A stretch of 8,144 nt of DNA from the NCBI GenBank assembly GCA_014584635.1, contig JACTML010000013.1, forward strand, positions 1 to 8,144, given 5' to 3'. Below the pieces are notes generated by a model. The model did no database searches. It was not told the origin of the DNA and saw nothing but the letters and a program-made list of their open reading frames with translations. The DNA is from Nitrosomonas eutropha (GTDB lineage Bacteria > Pseudomonadota > Gammaproteobacteria > Burkholderiales > Nitrosomonadaceae). The position numbers were made by a program, and so were the translations under genes. Positions 1 through 7,248 of the stretch are shown here, piece after piece. The first letter of the stretch is position 1; each line of letters begins with the position of its first letter.

Positions 1-24
1 ATTTTCTGGAAAGCATTTGAAGTT

Positions 25-1191
25 ATGAAAATTGCGGTTACTGGGATTGGTTATGTAGGGCTATCTAACGCGTTATTGCTAGCGCAAAATAATGAAGTCG
101 TTGCTCTGGATATTCTTTCTGAAAAAGTTGAAAAGCTCAATCGTAAGGAATCGCCTATTGAAGATATGGAGATTGTAGACTTTTTGGCAAATAAACCATT
201 GAATTTCCATGCAACAGTTGATAGATATGAAGCATATAAAGATGCTGATTTTGTTATTATTGCTACGCCGACAGATTATGACCCTGAAACCAATTATTTT
301 AATACAAGCTCGATTGAAGCAATTATCCGCGATGTCATGGTTATAAATCCGCGAGCGGTAATGGTAATTAAATCCACTATTCCAGTCGGCTATACCGCCA
401 GAATACGGAAGATGCTGGATACAGATAATCTGATTTTTTCTCCTGAATTTTTACGCGAGGGTAAAGCACTTTACGATAATTTATATCCTTCGCGTATTGT
501 GGTAGGTGAACGTTCTCAGCGTGCCGAGGTGTTTGCTGATCTGCTCAAGCAAGGTGCTGTTAAGCGAGATATTCCGGTGCTATTCACGGGTAGTACCGAG
601 GCGGAGGCAATCAAGCTGTTCGCCAATACTTTTCTGGCGATGCGCGTTGCCTATTTTAATGAGCTGGACACCTATGCTGCTACAAATGATCTGGATCCAC
701 GCCAGATTATTGATGGTGTTTGTCTGGATCCACGTATAGGAAATTATTACAACAATCCGAGTTTTGGATACGGTGGATACTGCTTGCCCAAAGACACGAA
801 ACAGTTATTGGCTAATTACCGAACGGTACCGCAAAATTTGATTCGCGCTATTGTTGAAGCCAATGGCACACGTAAGGATTTTATCGCGGATGAAATTATC
901 CGCCGTCAACCCAAAATCGTTGGGGTATATCGACTGGTTATGAAGGCGGGTTCAGATAATTTTCGAGCATCCAGTATTCAAGGTATCATGAAGCGCGTCA
1001 AAGCTAAGGGAATTGAGGTAATTGTTTACGAACCAGTATTGAGTGAAGCTGAATTTTTCAATTCGCGAGTGGTGAATGATCTTGAAATTTTTAAACGCGA
1101 AGCGGATGTTATTGTTGCCAATCGTAAGACTGATGCACTGGCAGATGTCGCTGACAAGGTTTATACGCGTGATTTATTCGGGAGTAATTAA
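25..1191 (+). CDS. ugd: UDP-glucose 6-dehydrogenase
   Basis: This enzyme oxidises UDP-glucose to UDP-glucuronate in the cytoplasm with two NAD+, giving the uronic acid donor for capsule, exopolysaccharide or lipopolysaccharide. The sequence shows an N-terminal Rossmann fold with GIGYVG at residues 7-12 and the acidic NAD-binding Asp29, then TPTDYD (81-86), KSTIPVG (116-122) and SPEFLREG (139-146). The central helical region contains Lys197 and Asn201. The catalytic motif [10 protein letters not shown] has its nucleophile at Cys253, with Lys256 and Asp257 following. The C-terminal UDP-binding domain is complete. The length of 388 residues matches the short enterobacterial Ugd class. The start ATG gives the Rossmann strand directly, with GGAAAG at 8-13 as a possible ribosome site about 11 bases upstream. 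The next gene begins right after the stop. The first part of the gene is visibly AT-rich compared with later genes. The family call is firm; UDP-glucose as substrate follows from close resemblance to Ugd. Confidence 0.95.
   Translation: MKIAVTGIGYVGLSNALLLAQNNEVVALDILSEKVEKLNRKESPIEDMEIVDFLANKPLNFHATVDRYEAYKDADFVIIATPTDYDPETNYFNTSSIEAIIRDVMVINPRAVMVIKSTIPVGYTARIRKMLDTDNLIFSPEFLREGKALYDNLYPSRIVVGERSQRAEVFADLLKQGAVKRDIPVLFTGSTEAEAIKLFANTFLAMRVAYFNELDTYAATNDLDPRQIIDGVCLDPRIGNYYNNPSFGYGGYCLPKDTKQLLANYRTVPQNLIRAIVEANGTRKDFIADEIIRRQPKIVGVYRLVMKAGSDNFRASSIQGIMKRVKAKGIEVIVYEPVLSEAEFFNSRVVNDLEIFKREADVIVANRKTDALADVADKVYTRDLFGSN
1180..1184 (+). promoter_or_regulatory. Ribosome binding site for the TTG-started epimerase
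   Basis: GGGAG lies within the last codons of ugd, 7 bases before TTG at 1192. It decides the non-ATG start. The first codon abuts the ugd stop TAA (1189-1191), and the resulting protein begins exactly at the Rossmann strand MKVLITG. The arrangement implies translational coupling of ugd and the epimerase. Confidence 0.7.
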
Positions 1192-2199
1192 TTGAAGGTA
1201 CTTATCACTGGTTCAGCTGGTTTTATTGGGTCAGCATTGACGCTTCGACTGCTGGAACGCGGCGATACCGTCATCGGGGTTGACAATCACAATAATTATT
1301 ACGATCCACAGATCAAAGAAGATCGTCTTGCCCGTTTTGCGGATCATCCTGGCTACATTCATTTACGTCTTGATCTGGCTGATCGAGAAGGTATTTATAC
1401 CTGTTTTAAGGCGCATAAACCGCAACGTGTAGTAAATCTGGCAGCCCAGGCAGGAGTACGTTACTCCATTGAAAATCCCCTTGCCTATATTGACAGCAAT
1501 ATTGTTGGTTTTGCGCATATCCTTGAGGGCTGCCGCCACAATGATGTCGAACACTTGGTTTATGCCAGCAGCTCCAGTGTGTATGGCGCTAATACAACAA
1601 TGCCATTTTCAGTGCATCATAATGTTGATCATCCATTCAGCCTCTATGCTGCCAGTAAAAAATCCAATGAACTCATGGCGCATACCTATAGCCATCTATA
1701 CAATCTTCCGACTACCGGCTTACGTTTTTTTACTGTTTACGGTCCTTGGGGACGGCCGGATATGGCGCTGTTTAAGTTTACTAAAGCTATCCTTGCTGGT
1801 GAAAAGATTCCAGTCTTCAATTATGGTAAACATCGTCGCGATTTCACCTATGTAGACGACATTGTAGAGGGGGTAATCCGCGTGCTGGATCGGCCTGCCA
1901 GACCCGATTCAACCTGGAGTGGAGCAAAACCGGATGCGGGTACCAGTATGGCTCCCTGGCGTGTTTATAATATTGGTAATAACAGCCCAGTTGAGCTAAT
2001 GGATTATATTGCCGCATTGGAAAAAGCACTGGGTAAAAAAGCGGATATGGAGATGCTGCCGTTACAGCCGGGTGATGTACCGGATACCTATGCCGATGTA
2101 TCTGATCTTGTCGAACAATTCGATTACAAACCCGGAACACCTGTCGAACAGGGAATAGCTAATTTCGTGGCATGGTATCGTAGTTACTTCAATTTGTAG
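1192..2199 (+). CDS. UDP-glucuronate 4-epimerase (extended SDR family)
   Basis: This enzyme interconverts UDP-glucuronate and UDP-galacturonate using tightly bound NAD. It would act on the product of the preceding ugd gene. The protein is an extended short-chain dehydrogenase/reductase of 335 residues, the usual length. It has the NAD motif GSAGFIG (7-13), Asp31 at the end of the second strand favouring NAD over NADP, and [11 protein letters not shown] (82-92). The catalytic triad lies in the serine cluster 126-129 and in YAASK (Tyr152, Lys156). The segment [18 protein letters not shown] and the following RRDFTYVDD are characteristic of the LpsL/Cap1J-type glucuronate epimerases rather than of GalE. 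Translation starts at TTG, immediately after the ugd stop codon. GGGAG at 1180-1184 inside the end of ugd is a good ribosome site with a 7-base spacer, so translation is probably coupled. A related UDP-hexose epimerase is the alternative, but less likely given the motif match and the neighbour. Confidence 0.92.
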   Translation: MKVLITGSAGFIGSALTLRLLERGDTVIGVDNHNNYYDPQIKEDRLARFADHPGYIHLRLDLADREGIYTCFKAHKPQRVVNLAAQAGVRYSIENPLAYIDSNIVGFAHILEGCRHNDVEHLVYASSSSVYGANTTMPFSVHHNVDHPFSLYAASKKSNELMAHTYSHLYNLPTTGLRFFTVYGPWGRPDMALFKFTKAILAGEKIPVFNYGKHRRDFTYVDDIVEGVIRVLDRPARPDSTWSGAKPDAGTSMAPWRVYNIGNNSPVELMDYIAALEKALGKKADMEMLPLQPGDVPDTYADVSDLVEQFDYKPGTPVEQGIANFVAWYRSYFNL

Positions 2200-2202
2200 G
2201 AG
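2198..2202 (+). promoter_or_regulatory. Strong ribosome binding site before the second dehydrogenase
   Basis: AGGAG overlaps the epimerase stop codon (TAG 2197-2199) and sits 5 bases before ATG 2208. It is the best Shine-Dalgarno sequence in the window. It suggests that the second dehydrogenase is translated efficiently from the same message as the two upstream genes. Confidence 0.75.
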
Positions 2203-2207
2203 AAAAC

Positions 2208-3482
2208 ATGCAGCTGCAGAACATCAAGCTGGCCGTGATCGGCCTCGGGTATGTAGGTTTGCCATTGGCCGTCGAATTTGGTCGTAAACGTCCTGTCGTC
2301 GGATTTGATATCAGCCAAAAACGAATTGATGAACTGCAAAAGGGAAACGATTTTACGCTGGAAACTACACGGGAAGAGTTGGCGGCGGCAAAGCATTTGA
2401 CATTCACGACAAACATAGAAGATTTGCGTGCCTGTAATTGCTACATTATTACGGTTCCGACACCAATTGATGACCATAAACGTCCTGACCTTACTCCGCT
2501 TGTTAAAGCTTCAGAAACGGTTGGCAAGGTTTTGAAAAAAGGCGATATCGTTATTTATGAATCTACCGTTTATCCTGGCTGTACCGAAGAAGATTGTGTG
2601 CCAGTGCTGGAATGTGTTTCCGGTCTGAAATTTAATCAGGATTTCTACTGTGGCTACAGCCCGGAACGTATCAATCCTGGTGACAAGGAACATCGCGTTA
2701 CCACTATCCGGAAAGTGACCTCGGGCTCAACTCCAGTAGTTGCTGATTTAGTGGATGGATTGTATAACGAGATCATAACGGTGGGAACGCATAAGGCGGA
2801 AAGTATCAAAGTAGCTGAAGCGGCCAAAGTGATTGAAAATACCCAGCGTGATGTGAATATTGCGCTGATCAACGAATTGGCGCTTATTTTTAACAAAATG
2901 GGAATTGATACGGAAGCGGTATTAAAAGCAGCGGGTAGTAAATGGAATTTTTTGCCGTTTCGTCCCGGATTGGTGGGGGGGCATTGTATAGGGGTGGACC
3001 CATACTATCTGACCCATAAAGCCCAAGCGATAGGACATCATCCTGAAATTATTCTGGCTGGTCGGCGATTAAATGACAGTATGGGTGTATATGTGGTTTC
3101 GCAGGTGGTTAAAGCCATGACCAAGAAGCGCCTCCAGGTGGAAGGAGCCAAAGTACTGATTATGGGGCTTGCGTTCAAGGAAAATTGTCCAGATCTGCGT
3201 AACACGCGAATAGTGGACATTGTCGCTGAACTTGAAGACTATAACTGCAAAGTGGATGTGTATGATCCATGGGTGGATAAAGCAGAAGCACAGCACGAAT
3301 ATGACATTACTCCGATAGAAGCACCGAAATCAGGTGATTATGATGCGATTATTCTTGCGGTTGCACACCAACAGTTCAAGGATATGGGAGCTTCTGCTAT
3401 TCGTACACTGGGTAAACCTGGTGCTGTTCTGTACGACCTTAAATATGTGCTTGATCCGCAGGAATCAGATTTGAGATTGTAA
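2208..3482 (+). CDS. tviB: UDP-N-acetylhexosamine 6-dehydrogenase (TviB/WbpO type)
   Basis: This nucleotide-sugar dehydrogenase belongs to the UDP-glucose/GDP-mannose dehydrogenase superfamily. It probably oxidises UDP-GlcNAc or UDP-GalNAc at C6 to the corresponding N-acetyl-uronic acid, a precursor of Vi-like or other acidic polysaccharides. Visible motifs are GLGYVG (12-17) with Asp34, [14 protein letters not shown] (82-95), [10 protein letters not shown] (118-127), [12 protein letters not shown] (151-162), and Lys207 and Asn211. The catalytic segment [15 protein letters not shown] contains Cys260 and Asp264. The [11 protein letters not shown] form and the 424-residue length fit the TviB/WbpO/Cap5O group and not the short Ugd group seen at 25-1191. 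The gene lies 8 bases after the epimerase with an excellent ribosome site, so it belongs to the same operon. A run of seven G at 2975-2981 falls in the catalytic motif. The exact hexosamine (gluco or galacto) cannot be read from the sequence; the symbol is by homology. Confidence 0.88.
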   Translation: MQLQNIKLAVIGLGYVGLPLAVEFGRKRPVVGFDISQKRIDELQKGNDFTLETTREELAAAKHLTFTTNIEDLRACNCYIITVPTPIDDHKRPDLTPLVKASETVGKVLKKGDIVIYESTVYPGCTEEDCVPVLECVSGLKFNQDFYCGYSPERINPGDKEHRVTTIRKVTSGSTPVVADLVDGLYNEIITVGTHKAESIKVAEAAKVIENTQRDVNIALINELALIFNKMGIDTEAVLKAAGSKWNFLPFRPGLVGGHCIGVDPYYLTHKAQAIGHHPEIILAGRRLNDSMGVYVVSQVVKAMTKKRLQVEGAKVLIMGLAFKENCPDLRNTRIVDIVAELEDYNCKVDVYDPWVDKAEAQHEYDITPIEAPKSGDYDAIILAVAHQQFKDMGASAIRTLGKPGAVLYDLKYVLDPQESDLRL

Positions 3483-3494
3483 GCGGTCTTTTTT
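3456..3494 (+). terminator. Weak intrinsic-terminator-like structure at the end of the uronate operon
   Basis: CCGC (3456-3459) can pair with GCGG (3483-3486), and inside it AATC (3463-3466) can pair with GATT (3475-3478). The structure straddles the stop codon and is followed by TCTTTTTTC (3487-3495). The stems are only 4 bp each with an internal loop, so this is suggestive rather than convincing. The position at the start of the largest intergenic gap supports a transcript end here. Confidence 0.35.
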
Positions 3495-3580
3495 CATTTC
3501 TGTTTTTAAAACTGAATACACTGAGCGCTTTGAATACGTAGTTCTGTATTGATGAATCAGATATAGTGCCTAGTCCGATT

Positions 3581-3608
3581 AACGGATCTTCGGAAAGCTG
3601 TATCCGTT
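3581..3608. repeat. Inverted repeat AACGGAT / ATCCGTT
   Basis: AACGGAT at 3581-3587 and ATCCGTT at 3602-3608 form a perfect 7-bp stem around a 14-base loop. Further TCCG (3574-3577) and CGGA (3591-3594) elements allow alternative pairings. No T run follows, so it is not an obvious terminator. It could be an operator-like palindrome just upstream of the TTGACT element, or chance. There is no match to a named site that I can claim. Confidence 0.4.
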
Positions 3609-3618
3609 TCAGATAAAT

Positions 3619-3648
3619 TTGACTATACTCATCTCTTCCCTCTGTTTT
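3619..3648 (+). promoter_or_regulatory. Possible promoter for the second gene block
   Basis: TTGACT at 3619-3624 matches the sigma-70 -35 consensus at five of six bases. No good -10 box lies at the standard distance; CTGTTT/TGTTTT around 3642-3648 is poor. TATACT at 3624-3629 would be a good -10 but lacks a clear -35 and overlaps the TTGACT. One of the two may be used, upstream of the coding start at 3713. The call rests mainly on its place in the gap. Confidence 0.3.
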
Positions 3649-3712
3649 CTGTATCCTGAGTTACCCAGGCAGTGCTTAGCTGTCTTATGTGATACTCGAA
3701 TTTGTATGCATC

Positions 3713-4873
3713 ATGTCTCAAATTTACTTTGATCATAATGCCACGACTAAAGTGGATGAGGCCGTACTGGAAGCAATGCTGCCTTATTTTCGTGAACATT
3801 ATGGTAATGCATCCAGTAGTCATTCTTCCGGACTAAATACGCGCCGGGCAATTAATCGGGCGCGTGAGCAGGTGGCCCGAGCTGCAGGCGCTCAGCCTGC
3901 ACAAGTTATTTTTACCAGCGGCGGTTCCGAGGCGAATAATCTGTTTATTCGTGGAGTATCGGATAGTCTGAGACCTTCCGCGTTAGCTGTAAGTGCGATC
4001 GAGCATCCATGCGTTCTGCGTACAGCACAGGCGTTGACAAGAAAAAATGATGAAAAATGGCAACTGCACCGTCTTGCCGTGGATATGGCCGGACAGATAA
4101 TGACCGATGAAGCATCGAAAGTATTGACCGGAGAAAAACCAGCTATAGTTTCGGTAATGCTGGCAAATAATGAAACAGGTGTAATTCAGGATATTGCTTC
4201 TATTGCCGAGATTGCAAAAACGCAAAATGCATGGATACATACTGATGCGGTCCAGGCATTTGGTAAAATTCCGGTAAATTTTATGGAGCTTGGTGTACAT
4301 GCGATGACATTATCCGCCCATAAAATTTATGGACCCAAGGGGGCAGCAGCGCTGATTGTTGATTCGCGCTTGCCAATCAGGCCGCTTATTTATGGGGGCG
4401 GGCATGAAAATGGATTGCGTTCCGGAACCGAGAATGTCCCGGCTATTGTTGGGTTTGGTGTGGCTTGTGAGCTTGCTGTATCCAGATTGGCTGAATCAAT
4501 GGCCTATACCATAAAGTTACGCGATCATCTGGAGCGCGGTTTGCTGGAAATGGGGGCTACGGTATTCGGGTTAGGGGCGCCTCGCTTACCGAATACCTGT
4601 TATTTTGCGTTACCGGATATTGAAGGCGATACTCTGGTTGTACGTCTGGATAAAAAGGGGTTCGCCGTTGCCAGTGGCGCTGCCTGTTCCAGTGCGACGC
4701 CAGGTAAAAGCCATGTACTGGAGGCAATGAATGTATCGCCTGTTTTGGCACGGTGTGCGGTGAGAGTAAGTTTGGGGCCGGATAATACAATTGAAGAGGT
4801 TAAAGCCTTTCTTGTTGCTACCAGGCATATTGTTGATGGGCTGAGAAAAATGAGTGCGCTGCTAAATGCGTGA
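3713..4873 (+). CDS. Cysteine desulfurase, NifS/IscS-like (class V aminotransferase fold)
   Basis: This PLP enzyme would convert L-cysteine to alanine and an enzyme-bound persulfide, supplying sulfur for Fe-S clusters or other thio-compounds in the cytoplasm. From the ATG at 3713 it has 386 residues. Visible features are YFDHNATT at the N-terminus, SGGSEANN (69-76), SAIEHP with His98 stacking on PLP, ANNETG, HTDAVQ with Asp178, and SAHKIYGPKG with the Schiff-base Lys204. The loop SGAACSSATPGKSHVL carries the persulfide cysteine at position 325. The family normally begins MxxxYLDxxATT, so ATG 3713 is preferred over the in-frame GTG at 3689. Neither start has a clear Shine-Dalgarno sequence. 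No IscR, IscU, NifU or SufE partner is beside it; instead a nucleotidyltransferase follows 44 bases later. It is either a housekeeping desulfurase in unusual company or a dedicated sulfur donor (or cysteine/selenocysteine lyase) for the downstream cassette. Confidence 0.9.
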   Translation: MSQIYFDHNATTKVDEAVLEAMLPYFREHYGNASSSHSSGLNTRRAINRAREQVARAAGAQPAQVIFTSGGSEANNLFIRGVSDSLRPSALAVSAIEHPCVLRTAQALTRKNDEKWQLHRLAVDMAGQIMTDEASKVLTGEKPAIVSVMLANNETGVIQDIASIAEIAKTQNAWIHTDAVQAFGKIPVNFMELGVHAMTLSAHKIYGPKGAAALIVDSRLPIRPLIYGGGHENGLRSGTENVPAIVGFGVACELAVSRLAESMAYTIKLRDHLERGLLEMGATVFGLGAPRLPNTCYFALPDIEGDTLVVRLDKKGFAVASGAACSSATPGKSHVLEAMNVSPVLARCAVRVSLGPDNTIEEVKAFLVATRHIVDGLRKMSALLNA

Positions 4874-4917
4874 ATATGTCAGGATGAATCTGCGAATAAG
4901 CAAGGTTAACCGTAAAA

Positions 4918-5700
4918 ATGACTGATCAGGCTGGCCGGCTTCCTGCTAAAGCAATTATCTTGAGTGCCGGGCAAGGCAGGCGGTTATTACCTCTAACGGA
5001 AAATACTCCCAAATGTCTGTTGCCTGTTTCGGGTAAACCGGTGATTGCCTGGCAGATTGATACCCTGCTGGCTAATGGTATCCAGGAAATTGTGATTGTT
5101 GCTGGCTTTCAGATCGGCAAGGTAGAGGCACTGATAGCAGAATGCTATCAGGCTTACCCAGCTATCCGGGTTGTATTTAATCCTTTCTATGAAGTGGCTG
5201 ATAATCTGGCTAGCTGCTGGATTGTGCGGGAGGAGATGAATACCGGTTTCCTGTTATTAAATGGGGATACGTTGCTGGGAGATAACCTGCTGTCAGGTGT
5301 ACTGCACGCACAAACTGCACCGATCACGTTATGCATTGATTTCAAAGAAATATTCGATGATGACGACATGAAAGTACAGCTTGATGCGCAAGGTCGGGTA
5401 AAGCAAGTCAGCAAGAAACTGTCAGCAAAGGAAACAGATGCGGAATCGATTGGTTTGATTCGTTTTAACGAAAAAGGCGCTCAACTTTTTTATAATGCAG
5501 TAGATCAGGCATTACGTGAACCGGAGAAACTTGGATCATGGTATCTGTCTATTGTTAGTGCGTTAGCTAAGCAGGGCGTGGTAGGCAGCCATTCTGTTGC
5601 TGGTAATCACTGGTGTGAAATTGATTTCATTCAGGATTTGCAAAAAGCAGGCAACTGTTTTTCTTATCAGGAAACTGACGCTGCAACTCTGTCGGGCTGA
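4918..5700 (+). CDS. LicC-like nucleotidyltransferase (phospho-alcohol or sugar-1-phosphate activating)
   Basis: This 260-residue GT-A-fold nucleotidyltransferase would join a nucleotide to a phosphorylated small molecule, releasing pyrophosphate. The N-terminal nucleotide-binding signature LSAGQGRRLLPLT (15-27) is followed by PKCLLPV with Lys32. NGD (115-117) supplies the metal-binding Asp117. DDDDMKV (147-153), ESIG (177-180) and a late WCEIDF (222-227, Asp226 the likely second metal ligand) are all present. The D-DDMKV and W-EIDF pattern resembles the phosphocholine cytidylyltransferase (LicC) branch and the related inositol-phosphate cytidylyltransferases, more than glucose-1-phosphate thymidylyl- or uridylyltransferases. 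The substrate cannot be read reliably; CTP with a phospho-alcohol is an inference. ATG 4918 is preceded by AAGG at 4902-4905, a rather distant ribosome site. The HIT gene follows after 15 bases, suggesting one transcript. Confidence 0.82.
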   Translation: MTDQAGRLPAKAIILSAGQGRRLLPLTENTPKCLLPVSGKPVIAWQIDTLLANGIQEIVIVAGFQIGKVEALIAECYQAYPAIRVVFNPFYEVADNLASCWIVREEMNTGFLLLNGDTLLGDNLLSGVLHAQTAPITLCIDFKEIFDDDDMKVQLDAQGRVKQVSKKLSAKETDAESIGLIRFNEKGAQLFYNAVDQALREPEKLGSWYLSIVSALAKQGVVGSHSVAGNHWCEIDFIQDLQKAGNCFSYQETDAATLSG

Positions 5701-5715
5701 TCCGAAAAAAGGATA

Positions 5716-6159
5716 ATGAGTATAGAAATATTTAATGGCACCATGCAGAAATTTGGTGCACCTGATACAGTCATCCACCAGTTTCAACACTGGAGCTTGC
5801 TGTTACGCCCGGCTCAGCTGACTTTAGGCGCGCTGGTTCTCGTTGCGCATGAACCGGTACAAAGTTTTTCTGCATTGAGTAGCGCCAGTTTTGCTGAATT
5901 GCAGATTGTGACAGGCAAGATTGATTTTGCCTTAAAAAAAGCCTTTCAATACGACAAACTGAACTACCTCATGCTGATGATGGTAGATCCTGATGTTCAT
6001 TTTCATGTTATTCCCCGATATGCACAGATCAGGGAGTTTGTCGGTAAATCTTTTCGTGATGCCGGCTGGCCTGGTGTGCCCGATTTCAGCGAGGTTAATG
6101 AGACGGATTCCAATACAAACCAGCAAATAATTAAGTATTTGATTTCATGTTGGGAATAA
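5716..6159 (+). CDS. HIT-family nucleotide hydrolase/transferase with a variant histidine triad
   Basis: HIT proteins cleave or transfer nucleotides through a covalent nucleotidyl-histidine intermediate; typical substrates are dinucleoside polyphosphates, adenylated amines or sugar nucleotides. This one is a compact single-domain protein of 147 residues. The C-terminal motif reads DPDVHFHVIPRY (91-102). In the usual H-x-H-x-H triad the central His is the nucleophile, here His95, and the third is His97. The first position is Asp93 instead of His. An upstream conserved Asn (Asn83, in LNYLM) is present. The gene lies 15 bases after the nucleotidyltransferase. AAGGA at 5709-5713 is close to the ATG (2 bases), so the spacing is tight. 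An internal ATG at 5743 (MQKFGAPD) is an alternative start. The adjacency suggests that it acts on a nucleotide product of its neighbour, which is inference. Confidence 0.85.
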   Translation: MSIEIFNGTMQKFGAPDTVIHQFQHWSLLLRPAQLTLGALVLVAHEPVQSFSALSSASFAELQIVTGKIDFALKKAFQYDKLNYLMLMMVDPDVHFHVIPRYAQIREFVGKSFRDAGWPGVPDFSEVNETDSNTNQQIIKYLISCWE

Positions 6160-6183
6160 ATCTGAAAGATATTGTGTTTTTTC

Positions 6184-7248
6184 ATGGCTGCTGATAGCGA
6201 CAACACGACACAGGCCAGCTTCCCTTTATATGAAGCGCGGGCACTGGTGCGCGACCTGATGACGCCTGATCCCAGAATTTATTGGCTGGATTTTTTGTTC
6301 CACATCACGCTGGGCTGGGCAGCTTTCGTAACAACACTGCATACATCCTTGTTTTCCATTTGGCAGATACTTTCCTACTGGGTGGCAGTATTTGCTTTTT
6401 ATCGTGCAGCCATTTTCATTCACGAGCTTGTTCATCTTGAGCGTGGAACATTTAAATTGTTCCGACTGGTGTGGAACTTGTTTTGCGGTATTCCATTCAT
6501 GATTCCTTCCTTTACCTATGATGGTGTGCACTATGATCATCATAAACCGGCGGTTTATGGCACTGCTGAAGATGGAGAATACTTGCCGTTTGCTACACGA
6601 CATCCAGCTGGATTAATCGGATATGTGCTTCTTTCGCTGATTTTACCGCTGTTGCTGGTAGTACGATTTTTGCTGCTGACGCCAATTTCCTATCTGATCC
6701 CCCCTTTGCGAAAAGTTGTCTGGGAACGTGCTTCCTCGTTGACAATTAATCCGGCTTATATTCGTAAGAAAGATGCGGTGCGCAATGATCGTTACTGGCG
6801 AATGCAGGAACTGGCAACGTTTTTATTTGCTGCGGCTGTTGTCGCCAGCGTGATATTGGGAAAATTGTCCTGGCAGGTACTAGCACTGTGGTACGCAATT
6901 GCTGTTGCAGTATTCTTGCTGAATTCATTGCGTACCCTGGTTGCCCATGCGTATCGTCATGAAAATGATCGCAATTTGACACTGGTTGAGCAATATCTTG
7001 ATTCTGTTAATGTCCCCGGTAATTTTTTCACCGGGTTATGGGCGCCGGTCGGGCTGCGATACCATGCCACGCATCACCTTTTCATGAGTATGCCCTACCA
7101 TAATCTGGGCAAAGCATACAGGCGGCTTGCGCAGCAATTGGGGGGTGATGGTATTTTACAAACCAACCGTAGCGGGTTATGGTCCGCGCTGAAGCAGATA
7201 TGGCGGGAAGCTGCCGTTGCGTCAATCAGAAAAAATACGCAAGGTTAA
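6184..7248 (+). CDS. Membrane fatty-acid-desaturase-type di-iron enzyme
   Basis: This integral-membrane protein of 354 residues (from ATG 6184) belongs to the fatty acid desaturase/hydroxylase superfamily. These enzymes use a di-iron centre held by histidine boxes to desaturate or hydroxylate an acyl or related chain. The three boxes are present in order: HELVH (80-84), HYDHH (116-120) and HATHH (294-298), followed by PYHNL with His306. An extra HAYRH at 255-259 may add ligands. Hydrophobic stretches at about 35-56, 58-80, 143-170 and 211-247 are likely membrane segments, leaving the boxes on the cytoplasmic side as in the family. The N-terminus shows no signal peptide. An in-frame TTG at 6172 would add four residues, but ATG is preferred; GAAAG at 6164-6168 is a distant ribosome site. 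It lies 24 bases after the HIT gene. The substrate (phospholipid acyl chain, free acyl chain or another lipid) is not determinable. Confidence 0.85.
   Translation: MAADSDNTTQASFPLYEARALVRDLMTPDPRIYWLDFLFHITLGWAAFVTTLHTSLFSIWQILSYWVAVFAFYRAAIFIHELVHLERGTFKLFRLVWNLFCGIPFMIPSFTYDGVHYDHHKPAVYGTAEDGEYLPFATRHPAGLIGYVLLSLILPLLLVVRFLLLTPISYLIPPLRKVVWERASSLTINPAYIRKKDAVRNDRYWRMQELATFLFAAAVVASVILGKLSWQVLALWYAIAVAVFLLNSLRTLVAHAYRHENDRNLTLVEQYLDSVNVPGNFFTGLWAPVGLRYHATHHLFMSMPYHNLGKAYRRLAQQLGGDGILQTNRSGLWSALKQIWREAAVASIRKNTQG

Larger units (their letters stand above)
3483..3712. other. Intergenic gap separating two gene blocks
   Basis: This stretch of about 230 bases is the longest non-coding interval in the window. 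It is AT-rich and has no convincing open frame. It begins with T tracts (3489-3494 and 3502-3507) after the uronate operon, then contains AGCGCT (3524-3529), a set of TCCG/CGGA elements able to form hairpins (3574-3608), and TTGACT at 3619-3624, a good -35 match. The promoter of the second gene block is expected here. Confidence 0.6.

Noticed and set aside
690..734. Direct repeat CTGGATCCACG (690-700 and 724-734)
   Set aside because: Both copies encode LDPR inside ugd, in a region conserved in the family; it looks like coincidental codon reuse rather than a mobile or regulatory repeat.
3069..3296. Minus-strand and alternative-frame open frames of 60-130 codons within the seven genes (for example 3069-3296, 3983-4300, 6226-6603 minus and 1469-1855 plus)
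   Set aside because: They lie wholly or mostly inside well-supported genes, have no recognisable domains and no ribosome sites, and are expected as shadows.
3689..3712. Upstream GTG start adding eight residues to the cysteine desulfurase
   Set aside because: The added residues are not part of the family N-terminus, and ATG 3713 places YFDHNATT at the normal distance. Neither has a ribosome site, so the choice rests on family length.
6172..6183. TTG start adding Met-Cys-Phe-Phe to the desaturase
   Set aside because: An ATG follows four codons later, and GAAAG lies only 3 bases from the TTG, which is too close.
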